From: Bacteroidota bacterium
GTDB lineage: Bacteria; Bacteroidota; Bacteroidia; Flavobacteriales_D; Crocinitomicaceae
Assembly: GCA_024280295.1 (NCBI GenBank)
Contig: JAJRQK010000016.1
Coordinates: 25,369 to 89,368, forward strand
Length of the DNA: 64,000 nucleotides
Direction of reading: 5' to 3'
Shown here: positions 56,436 through 64,000 of the stretch, in pieces
How positions within the stretch are numbered: position 1 is the stretch's first letter
Layout: every line of letters begins with the position of its first letter
Program-made: the position numbers and the translations under genes
Notes under the pieces: generated by a model
The model's database searches: none
What the model was told of the DNA's origin: nothing
Seen by the model: the letters and a program-made list of their open reading frames with translations, nothing else

Positions 56436-57590
56436 ATGATCAAATCTATATTGCCTCTTGGAATTATTACCGTGACTCTTTTGTCTGGGTGTGGAGAACC
56501 TCAAACAATTATTAATACTACAACCACGCAACAACGAATTGATATTGAACTTGCGGAAAATGACCTTTTCGAGACGAGTAAAATTTTTGCTTATTTGGAT
56601 AATGACGTGAAATATTTGGAAGATGCAAACCAATTATTTCTTCAAGGTTTAGATGCTTTCAAAAACAAAAAAAAATTAGACAGTGCTGATTACTATTTGC
56701 GTCAATCGATCTTAAAAGAACCTTCTGGAAAGGCATATTTTGAGCTTGGAAATGTATTCATGGACCAAAAGAACTATGTGCAGGCTTTGCAATCGTATGA
56801 TCTTGCTGAAAATCTCGATTATCAACCTTTTTCGAAAATTCTATACAATAAATCATGCTTGTATTCACTTCAGAAGAAGAATGAGATGTCGGGTCAATAC
56901 CTTGAGTATGCTCTTCAAGCGGGGTACAATAATTTAAGTTATATCTCGAAGGATAAAGATTTAAAATCACTGAGAGATTCTCGTCATTTTAAGCCCGCTT
57001 TTGAAAAAGGCCTCCGTGGGATGTCAAATCCTGAAAACTTATTCTGGTTGCAGTTTAAAAAGCTATTTCCGAAATATCCAATGCCACATACTGCTCCAGT
57101 CACAATGAATGAAAGTGAATTGTCTGCTTTGCAATATATTTCTTACGACTTTGAAAAGTACATATCTGAAATGCGTGATGAGAAATTTTCACGTGAAGTG
57201 AGTAAAGGGTTTTATCATTATGCTCAAGTGTATGAAACGGATAAATTCGTGGCAATTGTATATATCGTAAAGGATGAATTTCTGGGATTGGATGCTCCAT
57301 TGACCTATCGTTTAGCAACATTTACACATTCGGGTAGACTCATTGATAAGAAGTTTATAGGTGGAAATGAATACCTCTCTGAAGATATCAAGCAAGTTAC
57401 ATTTCAAAAGAATCGTACAATTCATGTGGATATTCTAGAGCCGACTTATGAAAAGAATCCAGATGATCAGGGGTATTACGAAAACCCAATTGTAGCTACT
57501 AAGAAAATTGGTTACCAAGAGTATAAAGTGATGAGTTCTGGAAAGATCATTGAGACGGAAGGCAGTGAAAACGATACTGCGGAGAAATAG
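56436..57590 (+). CDS. TPR-containing lipoprotein, unknown function
   Basis: The 384-residue protein has a lipoprotein signal peptide with lipobox LLSG-C (Cys19). TPR units follow at about 65-160 ('DSADYYLRQSILKEPSGKAY', 'FELGNVFMDQKNYVQALQSY'). From residue 200 on is a second domain of unknown type, beta-rich at the end ('TYRLATFTHSGRLIDKKFIG', 'KQVTFQKNRTIHVDIL'). That second part resembles uncharacterised Bacteroidota envelope proteins. Monocistronic as far as I can see, convergent with the DUF2306 gene. Confidence 0.75.
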   Translation: MIKSILPLGIITVTLLSGCGEPQTIINTTTTQQRIDIELAENDLFETSKIFAYLDNDVKYLEDANQLFLQGLDAFKNKKKLDSADYYLRQSILKEPSGKAYFELGNVFMDQKNYVQALQSYDLAENLDYQPFSKILYNKSCLYSLQKKNEMSGQYLEYALQAGYNNLSYISKDKDLKSLRDSRHFKPAFEKGLRGMSNPENLFWLQFKKLFPKYPMPHTAPVTMNESELSALQYISYDFEKYISEMRDEKFSREVSKGFYHYAQVYETDKFVAIVYIVKDEFLGLDAPLTYRLATFTHSGRLIDKKFIGGNEYLSEDIKQVTFQKNRTIHVDILEPTYEKNPDDQGYYENPIVATKKIGYQEYKVMSSGKIIETEGSENDTAEK

Positions 57591-57642
57591 AAGTTTTTGA
57601 AGGTACTTTAGAGACTAAGTCGAATAATTCTACGCTGTTTGA

Positions 57643-58311
57643 TTATTTCTTCAAAGCCTTCATCAAGTAACTTCCATAGTTTAAACGAATCATCAACTCG
57701 GCAATCACTAAATTCGGAATCCAGCCTAAATAAGCTAGAATGATATATGTTTCTTTGGGTGGTAAGTCTACCCGGAAGACATCGAATAAGTAACCGTAAA
57801 ATCGCAATGTTACAGCAGATAATGTAAGTGCATAACTACGAATATTCCATTTTGTGTGCGAAAGATAATCGCCTTTTCGTGCCTTGATGAGTGAAAGCCC
57901 AGTAAAAATAATCCAGCCGAAAGAAAGTAGTACAAAGCTTGTCTGTGCCATTCGTCCACCATTTGCGTAAAATGACATCACTATAGCGGCTGGACCAGAG
58001 ATTGCTAGAACAATTATCACATAAGTATATCCCAAAAAACGATGAATTTTAGGCTTATTACGTATAATCCATCGATTGAATTGAAAAAGCCCTGCGAGAA
58101 TGACAATTGGACTCGAAAACACGTGAATGTAAAAACTCCAACGCCAAAGATCAATGTGATAAATCAATTGTTTCGTTCCGAGGAATTCAATATTTGGTTT
58201 AAAATAGATGTAGGGTAGAGACAGTAACACGAGCAAATACGATGCGTAGAGTATCACAACGAAAGCCGTATTATTGATTAGACCAACTATTATTCTTTTC
58301 CCACGCCCCAT
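57643..58311 (-). CDS. DUF2306-like integral membrane protein
   Basis: The 222-residue protein has about six or seven predicted membrane segments (roughly 10-34, 55-77, 92-113, 120-140, 155-175, 185-205). The pattern 'GLFQFNRWIIRNKPKIHRFLG' and 'YTYVIIVLAISGPAAIVMSF' fits the DUF2306 family, with its R-x-P-x-x-H-R-x-x-G signature. A heme or quinone link has been suggested for related folds, but nothing here proves it. The start codon overlaps the previous gene's stop by 1 nt (TAATG), so it is coupled to the lipoprotein upstream. Confidence 0.8.
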   Translation of the reverse strand: MGRGKRIIVGLINNTAFVVILYASYLLVLLSLPYIYFKPNIEFLGTKQLIYHIDLWRWSFYIHVFSSPIVILAGLFQFNRWIIRNKPKIHRFLGYTYVIIVLAISGPAAIVMSFYANGGRMAQTSFVLLSFGWIIFTGLSLIKARKGDYLSHTKWNIRSYALTLSAVTLRFYGYLFDVFRVDLPPKETYIILAYLGWIPNLVIAELMIRLNYGSYLMKALKK

Positions 58312-59111
58312 TATGGGTACATTCTCATGTAGATTGAATTATCGGGCCATTCAAGTTGAACTTCGTATTCTTCTTGGATAATTTTATATTCCATCTGGGG
58401 TTTCGCTAGGACAATGTTTTTCTCCCAAGATACTCTAACCTTGTTTCCTTTGAGAGACCAAGATCCTTGAATTGTTTTCATCTGTTGGGGTTGTTCAGAT
58501 TCTTCAAGTCCACTGTAGTTGTAATTATATCCTCCAGGATAATAGGAGAAAATTACCAAACCATCACTCTTGAAGCTGTACTCTCCGAGAGTATCATTCG
58601 CATCAGAAAAGAAATGGTGAAGATTCGCAACGGTAATCTTAGTATCCATATCTGGATATTCAGTTTCACTTGAATCCATTTTTTTTAAACTAAAACGTTG
58701 TTCGGGAATTTCACCGCTATTTGATATCCATGTCCCTTTTGGCTCAAAATCATCACCGATAAATAACAATTCGAAAACGCCATCAAATTTATGGTCCCCA
58801 GGTTCAGCTAAAGCAACAATAATTGAATCGCCATTTCTTGTAACGCGGCCACTGAGATTTCTTTGCAGACCTCTATGAATGTTGTACCCAATCGCATTTG
58901 TCTTACTAACGTAGTTGACAATAATTCGAATATCTGATCCACCAAAATCACCAATATACATTACTGTCAATGCTTGGTACTCGAATAAATCTTCCTCCGG
59001 TATTTCTGCGGCAATCTCTTCAATATTGACTATTTCTTCTGTAATTGGTTCCTTTTCTTCACACGAAGTGATAAGCAATGCACTAGTGAATATGAGTATG
59101 ATCTTTTTCAT
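58311..59111 (-). CDS. Hypothetical lipoprotein
   Basis: The 266-residue protein has a lipoprotein signal peptide, lipobox LITS-C (Cys17), then an acidic linker (EEKEPITEEIVNIEE). The mature part is beta-rich: 'YQALTVMYIGDFGGSDIRII', 'LVIFSYYPGGYNYNYSG' and the terminal 'YEVQLEWPDNSIYMRMYP' are notable blocks. No known family recognised. First gene of a coupled pair with the DUF2306-like membrane protein (1-nt overlap). Confidence 0.75.
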   Translation of the reverse strand: MKKIILIFTSALLITSCEEKEPITEEIVNIEEIAAEIPEEDLFEYQALTVMYIGDFGGSDIRIIVNYVSKTNAIGYNIHRGLQRNLSGRVTRNGDSIIVALAEPGDHKFDGVFELLFIGDDFEPKGTWISNSGEIPEQRFSLKKMDSSETEYPDMDTKITVANLHHFFSDANDTLGEYSFKSDGLVIFSYYPGGYNYNYSGLEESEQPQQMKTIQGSWSLKGNKVRVSWEKNIVLAKPQMEYKIIQEEYEVQLEWPDNSIYMRMYP

Positions 59112-59194
59112 CTTAAGTGAGTCTTGATTGTTGCACTAAATCTACAAAGAAAAATGTATTTGACGTTGGGTTTGTTGCATTCATCGTTCGGAAT

Positions 59195-60658
59195 TTAATC
59201 AAATGCACGAATTCCTTCCTTCAAATAATAATCATCTATCTTGCTGTCTTTTAGATATTCTGGAGACAGAATCACATCTGGTTGTTTGATTATTCTAGGG
59301 TCTTCAGCTTGTCTGAGGTGTGAATAGAAAGCATTCGGATTGACAAATAATTTCAGTTTTGAAGATGGAAGTTGGACGGTAAGTGATCCTGCATTTCCAC
59401 AGTAGAAGCTTCCTCCTGCAGTTCTTCCTACTATTTTTGCATTGGCTAACGTTTTAAGATGACAAGCAAGCATAGATGCTGAAGAGAATGATCCTTCATC
59501 AGTAATGACAATGATTTCACCTTCAAAGATGAGGTCTTCATTCACAGTAGGAGTTACAACTTCTCCATTATTGAACTGCCCACGTCGATTTCTGCGCTTT
59601 TGAACATGACTCATTCTGTGATGTTTGAAATAATCACGGCTTAATTTTTTGATGTGTCGATCTTCAAACAAATTTTTAGGTTTTTCGACAACGTATCGTC
59701 CCAAAACAACATCCTTTCCAACAAAATAGCGCATAAGAGAATATTGCATTGCGCCACCTGTGTTCCCACGAACATCAATGATCACTTTTTTGATACCTTT
59801 CGACTTGATTCGCTTGAATGATTTCTCAAGGAAAAATTCGTAGTCGCGCCCGTAAGAAGATTTGAACGATTTAAATCGAAAATAGCCAATCTTTGATCGG
59901 ACTATCTGGAATGTTCCAATGTTTTTCTCATCGACTGCAAACTGATCGCTCATTTTTTTTAATCTCAAATTCATTGTATTCACGGGGGCGGTCCCAGGTT
60001 GAAAATACATTACAATCGTGTCAATTCCTGATAGGTAGCGAACCTCGATTGAATCTTCCGTAAATGGACTGCTCATGTGTCTGTAGAATTCAAATAATTG
60101 CGCGACTTGAAAATATTTAAATTCTAATCCATTCTCATCAGAAGAAATGAAGGGTGAAATTTCTGAAATCATTTGATCCATCGTTTTGTGATCGATCGAA
60201 ATAATTTCAGTAAACGCTTTGATTTTTTTCTTTAATTCTTCGTTCGATTTTCCAATTGAAATAAATGGTTTGTCTTGAGCTAAAAGCTTGTTCGTATACA
60301 GTTTTTTCCCTTGGATAATGAAATCGAATGGAAGTGAATTCCGTGATGCAAGCCATTCTTTTAATACAGCTTTCGTAGGGTGAATTTGAGTATGTCCACA
60401 TTGAATTTTTGCCAATGCCCGGCTAAATTCACGGTATTCTTCCAACGGGGATTGATCTCTCGATAATTGATTTCGCAATTGATCTAAATAGAAATCCATT
60501 GAATCGATAGGGATATTAAGGTCTAATCGCCCCTCCTTTTCTGTTAAAACTTTCTTGAATACTTCAAAATCCTTAAGCTGACCCGACACAGAGTTTCTTC
60601 GAGCTGAAGTCAAACCAATTAGGATTAGCACAAATAATAAGATGGAATGTTTACCCAT
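59195..60658 (-). CDS. S41 family peptidase
   Basis: This is an exported Ser/Lys peptidase of the tail-specific (C-terminal processing) family, 487 residues. The start MGKHSILLFVLILIGLTSA gives a signal segment; a longer in-frame start 31 codons upstream does not. The S41 core shows 'KVIIDVRGNTGGAM', the nucleophile region 'VITDEGSFSSASMLACHL' with the Ser in SxS-S-A, and the lysine and glycine motif 'AKIVGRTAGGSFYCG'. 'IVGRTAGG' is the usual strand after the active site. An N-terminal region (about 30-280) has no clear PDZ domain by eye. Substrate unknown. Confidence 0.85.
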   Translation of the reverse strand: MGKHSILLFVLILIGLTSARRNSVSGQLKDFEVFKKVLTEKEGRLDLNIPIDSMDFYLDQLRNQLSRDQSPLEEYREFSRALAKIQCGHTQIHPTKAVLKEWLASRNSLPFDFIIQGKKLYTNKLLAQDKPFISIGKSNEELKKKIKAFTEIISIDHKTMDQMISEISPFISSDENGLEFKYFQVAQLFEFYRHMSSPFTEDSIEVRYLSGIDTIVMYFQPGTAPVNTMNLRLKKMSDQFAVDEKNIGTFQIVRSKIGYFRFKSFKSSYGRDYEFFLEKSFKRIKSKGIKKVIIDVRGNTGGAMQYSLMRYFVGKDVVLGRYVVEKPKNLFEDRHIKKLSRDYFKHHRMSHVQKRRNRRGQFNNGEVVTPTVNEDLIFEGEIIVITDEGSFSSASMLACHLKTLANAKIVGRTAGGSFYCGNAGSLTVQLPSSKLKLFVNPNAFYSHLRQAEDPRIIKQPDVILSPEYLKDSKIDDYYLKEGIRAFD

Positions 60659-60855
60659 AGCAACGATTCTACTAAGATAACGACAATTCCGAATCAAGTA
60701 ACACTGTTCGCACAACAAGTTTAAAAACAAATCACTTTTGCCTTCCAACATCCATTCTTCACACCCAGTCTGTCAGTCTTATGTCTTAGTCTCTATGCCT
60801 CTTTCTTCCTCAAAAAATCTTTTAATCATACTAGATCAGCGTCATCAGCGTTCAA

Positions 60856-61956
60856 TTAGCTAATCTTCTCCTTTGCTCGCTTCTTATAATAACCACCAGC
60901 GTCAATAATCTCCTTATAGATCACATTAGCTTTTTCCGTTTTTTCCGCAGCTTGATAACTCTCAGCTTTCATCCAAAGGGCCTCCTCATCAAAATTTGAA
61001 AATCTTCCGTTCAAGCAATTATTAAAATTGAAAATCGCGGTCTCATATTCTCCCAAGTTGTATAGGCAAATTCCTGCGTAGAAGTTTGCGTTGACGTCAT
61101 CAGGATATGTGGCAAGAATAGTTTCCAATCGGGCAAGCGATTTTTTGTAACGAGATTGCTCGAAAGTTCGCATTGTCTTATTGATGTATTCCATATAGGG
61201 AACATCAACATCTTTCCAAACGGGTTCTAGGTCTGGAGAATCTTCTTGCTCACGATTTGCAGGAGTTCCCGTTAATGTCATTTGTCGCGTTTTTACAGCT
61301 GGCTTTGCTCGATACTTGGTGTAATCGACGAGCTTCATACTGTATAAGTAGATTTCTTTCGCGAATTTGTGATCTCGAATTATCTCTGGTGAGGGACTGA
61401 CAGGAATGATAGCAAGAGGTGCGATTGTTTCGATATCCATTTCGGGTTCATCTTCTTGAAGGATGATGCGCTCTTTATATTCTTCAATAATTTCCTTGGG
61501 CTTAAATTGATTGGCGGCTGGAATCACGTTCATCTTCTCAATTGGCTCAGGAATAACCACATCTGTTTCCTCAAGTGTGATTTCTTGATCCTCTAACAAG
61601 GTTGTCAAAGTTTCTTCAACAGGATTTTCGGCTAGTACAATGTTTGTTTCTTGCTGATTGAAAAAGGCGAAATATACGAGAGCAGATATTCCAATACCTG
61701 CAGCACTTCCAACTAACACCTTGTAAAAACTCACTGATGATGAAGGAGTGAATTTCTTATCGAGGTTGGACATTGCTCCCGTATCATAAGAAAAATCTTC
61801 CCAACCTTCCATGGCATCTGACTCGAATGAACTGTTCGCGGTTTTTTGCTCAATTGCATTGCGAACGGTTTCATCGGTGCTCTGACTGTATGTCTGAACA
61901 TCTTTTCGTTCCAGTCGGTTGGAACCAAAAATGCTATATAGCCGATTTAAATTCAT
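60856..61956 (-). CDS. Membrane-anchored TPR protein, candidate partner of the adjacent sigma factor
   Basis: The 366-residue protein has a hydrophilic N-terminal region (1 to about 77), one membrane segment (about 78-99, 'VLVGSAAGIGISALVYFAFF'), a long acidic and Pro-rich linker, and a C-terminal TPR-like domain (about 270-366; 'SLARLETILATYPDDVNANF', 'GICLYNLGEYETAIFNFNNC'). Its first 23 nt overlap the sigma factor gene, so it is very likely co-translated with it. The cytoplasmic segment could bind the sigma factor as an anti-sigma domain, but I see no ZAS zinc motif (HxxxCxxC) or other known anti-sigma signature. A signal-sensing or scaffold role of the exported TPR part is inference. Confidence 0.8.
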   Translation of the reverse strand: MNLNRLYSIFGSNRLERKDVQTYSQSTDETVRNAIEQKTANSSFESDAMEGWEDFSYDTGAMSNLDKKFTPSSSVSFYKVLVGSAAGIGISALVYFAFFNQQETNIVLAENPVEETLTTLLEDQEITLEETDVVIPEPIEKMNVIPAANQFKPKEIIEEYKERIILQEDEPEMDIETIAPLAIIPVSPSPEIIRDHKFAKEIYLYSMKLVDYTKYRAKPAVKTRQMTLTGTPANREQEDSPDLEPVWKDVDVPYMEYINKTMRTFEQSRYKKSLARLETILATYPDDVNANFYAGICLYNLGEYETAIFNFNNCLNGRFSNFDEEALWMKAESYQAAEKTEKANVIYKEIIDAGGYYKKRAKEKIS

Positions 61957-62509
61957 TTCTTGTCTCTAGGTTTAGTTTCAAATTTCGTTTACCGTTTTGT
62001 ATGGCACTCTTTACTTTGTTCACATCCATCTTTAACTCAGAAACAATTTCCTGATAGGACTTTTGCTCAAGATAAAACAGTTCGATACAACGACGCTGTT
62101 CATCTTTTAATGTAGTTATCGCCTCTTCTAGCAAGTTCAATTGGACTTCTTTTTCCTCTTTCAGATGCAATTCATCCGAAGATTCTAATTCCTTCGTGAT
62201 TTCAGTTGTTAGCCTTCCTTTCTTTCGAAGAAGCATTAAACACTCGTTTTTGGTTACCATATACAGCCACGATTTAAATCGCTGGATGTTGTGAGAAACG
62301 AGCTTGTTCGGGAGTTGTTCAAAAACTTGCATTGTTAAATCTTCCGCATCGGCCTTGTTCTTGAGATACTTCATACTCGTACCCATGACCAAATGCCCGT
62401 AGCGTGTGTAAATTTCACCAATCACCACGCTCGAAGATTTGTCCTTGTAAACTTGGACTAACTCCTCATCGGATAATGATTGATATGTTTTCCTAGATCT
62501 AAATAGCAT
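61934..62509 (-). CDS. ECF-type RNA polymerase sigma-70 factor
   Basis: The 191-residue protein has the ECF layout. Region 2 lies at about 25-95 ('GHLVMGTSMKYLKNKADAED', 'IQRFKSWLYMVTKNECLMLL'), followed by an acidic linker. Region 4 is at about 130-180 ('LKDEQRRCIELFYLEQKSYQ', 'VSELKMDVNKVKSAIQNGKR'). It would direct RNA polymerase to its own target promoters. The overlapping downstream gene encodes a membrane TPR protein. The start MLFRSRKTYQSLSDEELV is the usual ECF N-terminus. No clear own-promoter signature seen upstream. Confidence 0.9.
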   Translation of the reverse strand: MLFRSRKTYQSLSDEELVQVYKDKSSSVVIGEIYTRYGHLVMGTSMKYLKNKADAEDLTMQVFEQLPNKLVSHNIQRFKSWLYMVTKNECLMLLRKKGRLTTEITKELESSDELHLKEEKEVQLNLLEEAITTLKDEQRRCIELFYLEQKSYQEIVSELKMDVNKVKSAIQNGKRNLKLNLETRNEFKSAI

Positions 62510-62810
62510 TCCCTAACAATAAGATGCGTGTTTATTTGATTTCCATAATTGTTTCGATATAAATTTACAATCTTTTCATAATTATTTTGATGTTCTTTAA
62601 ATTTAGGGCGTTCGAGCGGGTTATCTACTTTATTTTTTACATAAATTGAATGCTAAATCATTCAAAGCACTCATTTTCTGTAAAAGGATGCCGTTCCTAT
62701 CCCTAATGCAATCAGAATGCTTTTTAGCCCAGTCTATCTTAAAATCTTAGTGTCACAAAGCGCAGCGGTCTATATAATATCCTATCTCATTAAATTGCCT
62801 ACTTTTAGGC
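62510..62810. other. 301-nt divergent intergenic region between the sigma factor and pfkA
   Basis: This has no open frame that looks coding. It contains copy C of the 28-nt intergenic element (listed separately), A/T-rich runs, and, at its right end, a 5-bp stem GCCTA/TAGGC around CTTT (62797-62810) immediately before the pfkA ATG. Promoters for both divergent genes must lie here, but I cannot place a convincing TAnnTTTG box. Confidence 0.5.
62682..62709 (-). repeat. Dispersed 28-nt intergenic element, copy C (inverted)
   Basis: The minus strand contains the CGGCATCCTTTT core and matches copies A and B over 28 nt with a few substitutions (TTAGGGATAGGAA in place of TTAAGGGTAGCAG or TCAAGAATAGTAA). 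This copy lies in a divergent gap, unlike the other two. Confidence 0.6.
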
Positions 62811-63785
62811 ATGAAAAAAATTGCACTTATCACTTCTGGGGGGGATGCCCCAGGTATGAATGCCTGTATTCGAGCAGTTGTGAAATCTTGCTTGGGAAAA
62901 GGCATTGTGCCCATTGGTTATTCTGACGGCTACACAGGAATGATTGAAAATAGATTTACTAATTTGGTTTCGGATGATGTAGTGAATATCATCCAAAGAG
63001 GTGGAACTATACTTGGAACTGCTCGTAATGATGAGTTCAAAACAAAAGCAGGACGCGCTCATGCAATTAAAAATCTAAAATCTGAACGAATTGATGGATT
63101 TATCTGTATTGGCGGTGATGGCTCTTTTCGTGGAGCAAGTGCGTTATCAAATGAAATGAATATTCCAGTGATTGCAATTCCAGGTACAATAGATAATGAT
63201 ATTTTCGGAACAGAAAGAACCATTGGTTTCGACACTGCAATGAATACTGTTGTGGATGCCGTAGATAAGATAAAAGACACTGCGGGGAGCCATCATCGAA
63301 TATTTCTAGTTGAGGTGATGGGAAGAGATGCTGGTTTTATTGCGCTGGAAACTGCTATTGCATCTGGTGCGGCATCGGTATTAATACCAGAGGAAAGGTC
63401 TAATATTGAACTTTTGGCAAAAGATTTAAAAAGTCAGAATAAACGAAGAAGTAACTCCATTGTTATTGTTGCAGAAGGTGATGATGCAGGCGGAGTGAAG
63501 GATATTTATGAAAAATTATTGCCGCTACTCGAAGGTTACACATTAAGGTACTCCATACTAGGTCATGTTCAGCGAGGTGGTCGGCCTTCAGCTTTTGATC
63601 GTATCCTAGCTACTCGAATGGGAGTCTACGCGGTTGACCTGTTACTTGAAGGTAAGTCTGAAGTTATGATTGGGTCTATTGGAGATTCTCTTCATACCCT
63701 GCCAATATCTAAAACTATAAACAATACAGCAGTGCCTCGCTTGGAAAATCTTAAGGTTATTAAGGCGTTGAAGACAGTGAAATAA
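62811..63785 (+). CDS. pfkA: ATP-dependent 6-phosphofructokinase
   Basis: This phosphorylates fructose 6-phosphate to the 1,6-bisphosphate, the committed step of glycolysis. The 324 residues start with the glycine-rich 'ALITSGGDAPGMNACIRAVV'. 'ILGTARNDEF' (ATP site), 'CIGGDGSFRGA', the catalytic Asp in 'PGTIDNDIFGTERTIGFDTA', 'VEVMGRDAGF' and 'LGHVQRGGRPSAFDR' follow. Length fits the bacterial PfkA (about 320). The ATG is preceded by the small GCCTA/TAGGC hairpin, which might affect ribosome access. Confidence 0.97.
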   Translation: MKKIALITSGGDAPGMNACIRAVVKSCLGKGIVPIGYSDGYTGMIENRFTNLVSDDVVNIIQRGGTILGTARNDEFKTKAGRAHAIKNLKSERIDGFICIGGDGSFRGASALSNEMNIPVIAIPGTIDNDIFGTERTIGFDTAMNTVVDAVDKIKDTAGSHHRIFLVEVMGRDAGFIALETAIASGAASVLIPEERSNIELLAKDLKSQNKRRSNSIVIVAEGDDAGGVKDIYEKLLPLLEGYTLRYSILGHVQRGGRPSAFDRILATRMGVYAVDLLLEGKSEVMIGSIGDSLHTLPISKTINNTAVPRLENLKVIKALKTVK

Positions 63786-63887
63786 GTCCTACTAAAAACA
63801 TCCTCGTACTCTAACTTGGTTTATGTGTCATTTACCGATATCTTTTAGTAGTTCGTCGATTTATCAAAAAAAGATTGTTTAAAATCA

Positions 63888-63917
63888 TTGTTAGTGATAA
63901 AAGTATGCATACCTTTG
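63888..63917 (+). promoter_or_regulatory. Strong Bacteroidota promoter for a gene beyond the right edge
   Basis: TTG at 63888-63890, a 19-nt spacer and TACCTTTG at 63910-63917 match the Bacteroidota consensus as well as the ribosomal promoter does. The remaining 83 nt hold no complete gene, so the target lies outside the window. I cannot tell from the sequence what it is. Confidence 0.75.
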
Positions 63918-64000
63918 CAGCCGCTTTGAACGCATTGCGAAATGGATTTACAGGATGATTAGGGATTTATTTTGATCAGTTTAAAACTTTTTCAAAATTA

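Noticed and set aside
60659..60751. N-terminal extension of the S41 peptidase by 31 codons
   Set aside because: It places a cysteine-rich non-signal stretch ahead of a good signal segment; the shorter start is more credible.

Overview
The window looks like a chromosomal segment of a Bacteroidota species, probably order Flavobacteriales (a Crocinitomicaceae/Cryomorphaceae-like genome such as Fluviicola is my best guess; the family is a weak inference). The sequence is AT-rich. Several secreted proteins end in type IX secretion (T9SS) sorting domains, both type A ('YPNP'-like) and type B (gliding-motility CHU_C-like). Genes generally lack Shine-Dalgarno sequences. Several carry the Bacteroidota promoter, a TTG and a TAnnTTTG box separated by about 19 nt. 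The ribosomal gene order (rpsL-rpsG-fusA-rpsJ with no tuf, and secY directly followed by infA-rpmJ) also fits.

Left part (1-17.2 kb): a 5'-truncated helical-repeat protein, thiL, a lemA/M48 peptidase pair, a large T9SS cargo protein with PKD and Ig-like repeats, an M14 metallocarboxypeptidase, and a 975-aa YadA-head-like repeat protein with a T9SS tail. These are followed by a two-gene operon of a TPR protein and a PorE-like TPR/beta-propeller/CRD/OmpA protein, then a small lipoprotein, a membrane thioredoxin-like protein and a secreted unknown.

Centre (17.4-35.3 kb): one long str-S10-spc-alpha supercluster of 29 r-protein genes plus fusA, secY, infA and rpoA, read left to right. It starts at a textbook Bacteroidota promoter and ends at a strong intrinsic terminator after rplQ. 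Two genes below 60 codons (rpmD, rpmJ) are included. Most of the larger gaps inside the cluster hold stem-loops without U-tracts, which may be translational control or mRNA processing sites.

Right part (35.5-64 kb): carA-eno (ATGA coupled), a small secreted protein coupled to a T9SS type B protein, hutU, a TIGR03790-like T9SS protein, a type II NADH dehydrogenase, and an AddA/RecB-like helicase-nuclease. Then come an mbnP/mbnH-like pair (predicted copper-associated protein plus diheme peroxidase), a conserved unknown next to a WYL regulator, and a paaG/paaH-like fatty- or aryl-CoA oxidation pair separated by a 42-bp tandem repeat. The rest is a TPR lipoprotein, a lipoprotein/DUF2306 pair, an S41 peptidase, an ECF sigma factor overlapping a membrane-anchored TPR protein, and pfkA. 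The last bases carry a strong promoter for a gene beyond the edge.

Most of the window is core genome. I see no prophage, insertion sequence, CRISPR array, tRNA or rRNA. The least ordinary items are the mbnPH-like pair, the sigma/TPR module, the YadA-like T9SS protein with a fresh 183-bp duplication, the 42-bp repeat, a dispersed 28-nt intergenic element in three copies, and the hairpins in the ribosomal cluster. I cannot show that any of these is a wholly new system.
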